64,000 nt of DNA from contig JAVHZZ010000004.1 in NCBI GenBank assembly GCA_036250195.1, positions 317,563,706 to 317,627,705 on the forward strand, written 5' to 3'. This document shows, one piece after another, positions 61,505 to 64,000 of the stretch. A program made the position numbers and the translations under genes. The DNA is from Mixophyes australis (Eukaryota; Chordata; Amphibia; Anura; Limnodynastidae). The notes beneath the pieces were generated by a model. It was not told the origin of the DNA. It searched no databases and saw nothing but the letters and a program-made list of their open reading frames with translations. Within the stretch, counting starts at the first letter, position 1; every line of letters starts with the position of its first letter.

Positions 61505-63551
61505 AAATGAATACAAGTGAGAAAATCCAAACACATTCATGTCTCTGTAAATATGTTTGCTACACTTACTTTATTAGCTCTATTAATTTGAAACCATTGT
61601 GGATAAAAATTTACAGTTCCCAGATAAACCAAACAGAAAGCACTTAACAATTTGGAAATTGAAAAGTCAGAGATTTCAAAGACTCAAAAAATGTAATAGT
61701 CTTACATGTATCCTATTTCAAATAGGGTAATTGCTTACCTACAGTCAAGAAGTGGAGCTGTTCTAACAGGTTGATCTTCAGTTTGAGTACCAAGTTAAAC
61801 TAAAATTCCCATGCACTTGTAATCCTTTTATAAGCCTAAACAATACAGTCACCAGCCAATCTGAAGTGAGATGACCTTTTCTTTGTCTTTCCCCAATAGA
61901 GGGGTGGGTTAATCTGGCTTTAAGACAAATGGAGGTGCCTATTTCATTTACATATGCATACAAGACACTCTCTGCATAAAAATAGGCATGGCTTGGATGA
62001 AACTTTCAATCAGATGATTCCAGAGATTCCAAGGAACTTGCTTCCTGTAGATAATTGACATCTTATATACTAAAGATCCTAATGAATTGTAATATTTTTC
62101 AATGTTATCATAAAACATTAAACATGTGTTGGAAATCTTAAGTTGTAACTAATGTGTAAAGCAATATGGAGAAATACCATATAAAGCATTGGTATATGCT
62201 AAATGGTGTCCAAATCCTATTGTATATAAGCATTCTAGAACCAGCAAGTGTTCTAGAAGACATCATAACAATGTCCCTAAATCTGAACATTCCAAATATA
62301 TCTGTATAGCAACTATACATTTTGTGGTGCTTTGTTGCAGTAAATAATACTGGCAAATATATGTATGAACAGATTAAAACATTAATCCTTTAAAAATGCT
62401 ATGGATAGAAAGTGTTGTGCCATTAAACAAATATAGTGATGCACCATTTCTAGAGCAGGATGTTTAACATGCCCAAAATAACAACTGAATGCAAGCAAGC
62501 TAAGTATAAGAACTAGATTTTCAAGCTCAAAAATGGTCAAGGGAAGCACTGACGTTAGATTTCTATGTAAATCTAGAAAACCTAAAAGGCAATACAACCC
62601 AAAATAAATATATCCGACTGGAAGATGTTGCCCAATGCCTACAATGCCCAAAACAGGAAGAACTTTCTCACCAGAAATGGAACAAAAGAGAGAGCTTTGT
62701 TTTGGGTGATTTAAGCTTGGAATGAATTTAGATGGATTGTGCTTTGTGGATCGTGCATGCTTTGTGGATCCATCCTGGAAAGCCTTCTTTTTTTGGCAGT
62801 TGCCTTGAGAGATAACTTGTTAATTCCAATGTTGTTGAAGTTAAGTTGCCTATCAGATTTACAGTTTGAAGATAAACACCTAATTTTTCATGTTTTAAGC
62901 CACATTTACAAAAGCATAAAATTGTTGTTCCTTACATTTTGACACCATACAGACAGGATGAATTTGCATATACAATGCCCTAAACAACACAGCACTGTCC
63001 TATAAAAGATACACAGGAAAGTGCTTAGTTTAGAGTGTTGAATACATTGTTATTTGCCTGAATTATAGAAAATAAAGGAAATTGACAACATTTCAAGATT
63101 TCCTGCTGCGTTTCCCATCAATGCCCTAAACAACACAGCACTGTCCTATAAAAGATACACAGGAAAGTGCTTAGTTTAGAGTGTTGAATACATTGTTATT
63201 TGCCTGAATTATAGAAAATAAAGGAAATTGACAACATTTCAAGATTTCCTGCTGCGTTTCCCATCATTCAAACTAGGAAGCATTTCATATAGTTCAACTC
63301 TAATAAAATATACTGATAACAATTTGCAAATTGAAAAGTCAGAGATTTCAAAGACGAAAATAAAATGAAATAGTCTCACATGTATCCGATTTCAAAATAA
63401 ATATATCAGACTGGAAGATGTTGCCCAATGCCTACAATGCCCAAAACAGGAAGCACTTTCTCACCAGAAATGGAACAAAAGAGAGAGCTTTGTTTTGGGT
63501 GATTTAAGCTTGGAATGAATGTAGATGTAAATCTGAATATTCAGGAACAAT
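61505..63551 (+). repeat. Unit U36, expanded 2,047-bp unit (block C, member 3)
   Basis: Equals 1,901 + 146 bp. Same 5' and middle haplotype as U33 (including 'gcataaaaatagg' near 61974, shared only with U33) and the same 146-bp duplication junction, but no extra 647 bp. 1647A and 1784A. Confidence 0.97.
62973..63264 (+). repeat. 146-bp tandem duplication in U36
   Basis: The same joint as in U33 ('cccatcaatgccc' near 63114), so the duplication arose once and was copied with the block. U36 is not expanded by 647 bp, so it represents the state before the R1/R2 expansion seen in U33, or a contraction from it. Confidence 0.94.
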
Positions 63552-64000
63552 AAATGAATACAAGTGAGAAAAGCCAAACACATTCATGTCTCTGTAAATA
63601 TGTTTGCTACACTTACTTTATTAGCTCTATTAATTTGAAACCATTGTGGATAAAAATTTACAGTTCCCAGATAAACCAAACAGAAAGCACTTAACAATTT
63701 GGAAATTGAAAAGTCAGAAATTTCAAAGACTCAAAAAATGTAATAGTCTTACATGTATCCTATTTCAAATAGGGTAATTGCTTACCTACAGTCAAGAAGT
63801 GGAGCTGTTCTAACAGGTTGATCTTCAGTTTGAGTTCCAAGTTAAACTAAAATTCCCATGCACTTGTAATCCTTTTATAAGCCTAAACAATACAGTCACC
63901 AGCCAATCTGAAGTGAGATGACCTTTTCTTTGTCTTTCCCCAATAGAGGGGTGGGGCAATCTGGCTTTAAGACAAATGGAGGTGCCTATTTCATTTACAT
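63552..64000 (+). repeat. Unit U37, partial (first 449 bp), cut by window end
   Basis: Continues in phase to the last base. It has 'gtcagaaattt' like U20/U28/U31/U34 but keeps 'gtcaagaag' and an intact 'ttttataag', so it resembles U20 more than the block members. Whether it is short or full cannot be seen. Confidence 0.95.

Larger units (their letters stand above)
58997..63551 (+). repeat. Distal higher-order block C (U34-U36), 4,555 bp
   Basis: Short, short, 2,047-bp unit. Longer than block A by 146 bp and shorter than block B by 647 bp. Confidence 0.92.
1..64000. repeat. Tandem macrosatellite/satellite array, 1,901-bp basic unit, 36 complete units plus one partial
   Basis: The sequence returns to the same phase every 1,901 bp from base 1 onward, always in the same orientation, with no unrelated insertion. 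Complete units comprise 24 of 1,901 bp, one of 1,900, nine of 1,254, one of 2,047 and one of 2,694; these sum to 63,551 bp, leaving 449 bp of U37. Offsets below use U1 numbering. Marker sites used to classify units are 105 A/G, 290 A/G, 348 C/T, 628 A/G, 802 C/A, 894 T/G, 991 G/A, 1138 A/C, 1157 C/A, 1307 G/C, 1388 C/G, 1467 T/A, 1529 G/C, 1591 G/A, 1647 G/A, 1706 G/A and 1784 A/G. Units differ mainly by scattered substitutions. CpG depletion suggests a vertebrate genome. I do not recognise the family. Confidence 0.98.

Noticed and set aside
1..64000. CRISPR array or bacterial/phage repeat region
   Set aside because: Repeats are kilobase-sized with no spacer structure, and CpG depletion and absence of genes fit a vertebrate genome.
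1..64000. Ribosomal DNA or its intergenic spacer
   Set aside because: No rRNA-like sequence in any unit, and units are much shorter and more AT-rich than vertebrate rDNA.
1..64000. Alu, L1 or other interspersed element insertions
   Set aside because: Unit phase is never interrupted, and there are no long A-tails or target-site duplications.
1..64000. Unit length as a nucleosome-phasing multiple
   Set aside because: 1,901 bp is near ten times 190, but 1,254 and 647 bp are not near whole multiples, so the length agreement carries no weight without nucleosome data.

Overview
The whole 64-kb window is one uninterrupted, head-to-tail satellite/macrosatellite array. I find no gene in it: no protein-coding gene, rRNA, tRNA, CRISPR array or intact transposon. 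The basic unit is 1,901 bp. Thirty-six complete units (U1-U36) and one partial unit (U37) tile the window from base 1 to base 64000, so the array runs past both ends and no flanking DNA is visible. The DNA is AT-rich. The reference unit U1 holds only seven CpG sites, none of them in its first 1,048 bp. CpG depletion, CG-to-CA differences between copies, and kilobase-scale units with higher-order organisation point to a vertebrate, probably mammalian, nuclear genome (pericentromeric, subtelomeric or sex-chromosome heterochromatin, or a euchromatic macrosatellite). I cannot name the species or a described satellite family from sequence alone.

Layout. Domain 1 (1-36119) has 19 consecutive units, all exactly 1,901 bp. 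Domain 2 (36120-64000) mixes full units with nine 1,254-bp short units, one 2,047-bp unit and one 2,694-bp unit. These lengths have one simple explanation. Each full unit carries two ~135-bp direct repeats, R1 (offset 1096) and R2 (offset 1743), spaced 647 bp apart. Recombination between R1 and R2 removes 647 bp (1,901 to 1,254) or adds 647 bp. A separate 146-bp tandem duplication with 2 bp of junction microhomology gives 1,901+146 = 2,047, and 2,047+647 = 2,694. All 36 complete units fit this arithmetic except U21, which has lost one base.

Higher-order structure. Shared private variants show that a five-unit block (U1-U5) is repeated as U6-U10, and that its last three units recur again as U11-U13. 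In domain 2 a three-unit block (short, short, long) is repeated three times (U28-U30, U31-U33, U34-U36). U25, U33 and U36 are clear mosaics of other unit types, as expected from unequal exchange or gene conversion.

Possible function. Two promoter-like motif clusters recur in the units. On the minus strand, a CACCC-type box, two inverted CCAAT boxes and a TATA box (offsets 406 to 320) are followed by a good 5' splice-donor match at offset 235/234. On the plus strand, a perfect octamer (offset 1458) lies 31 bp before a perfect TATA box (offset 1497). The plus cluster and six of the seven CpGs lie in the 647-bp segment missing from every short unit. Transcription is an inference from motifs only. 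Short open frames recur in each unit, but they lack ATG starts, resemble nothing I recognise and behave as chance frames.
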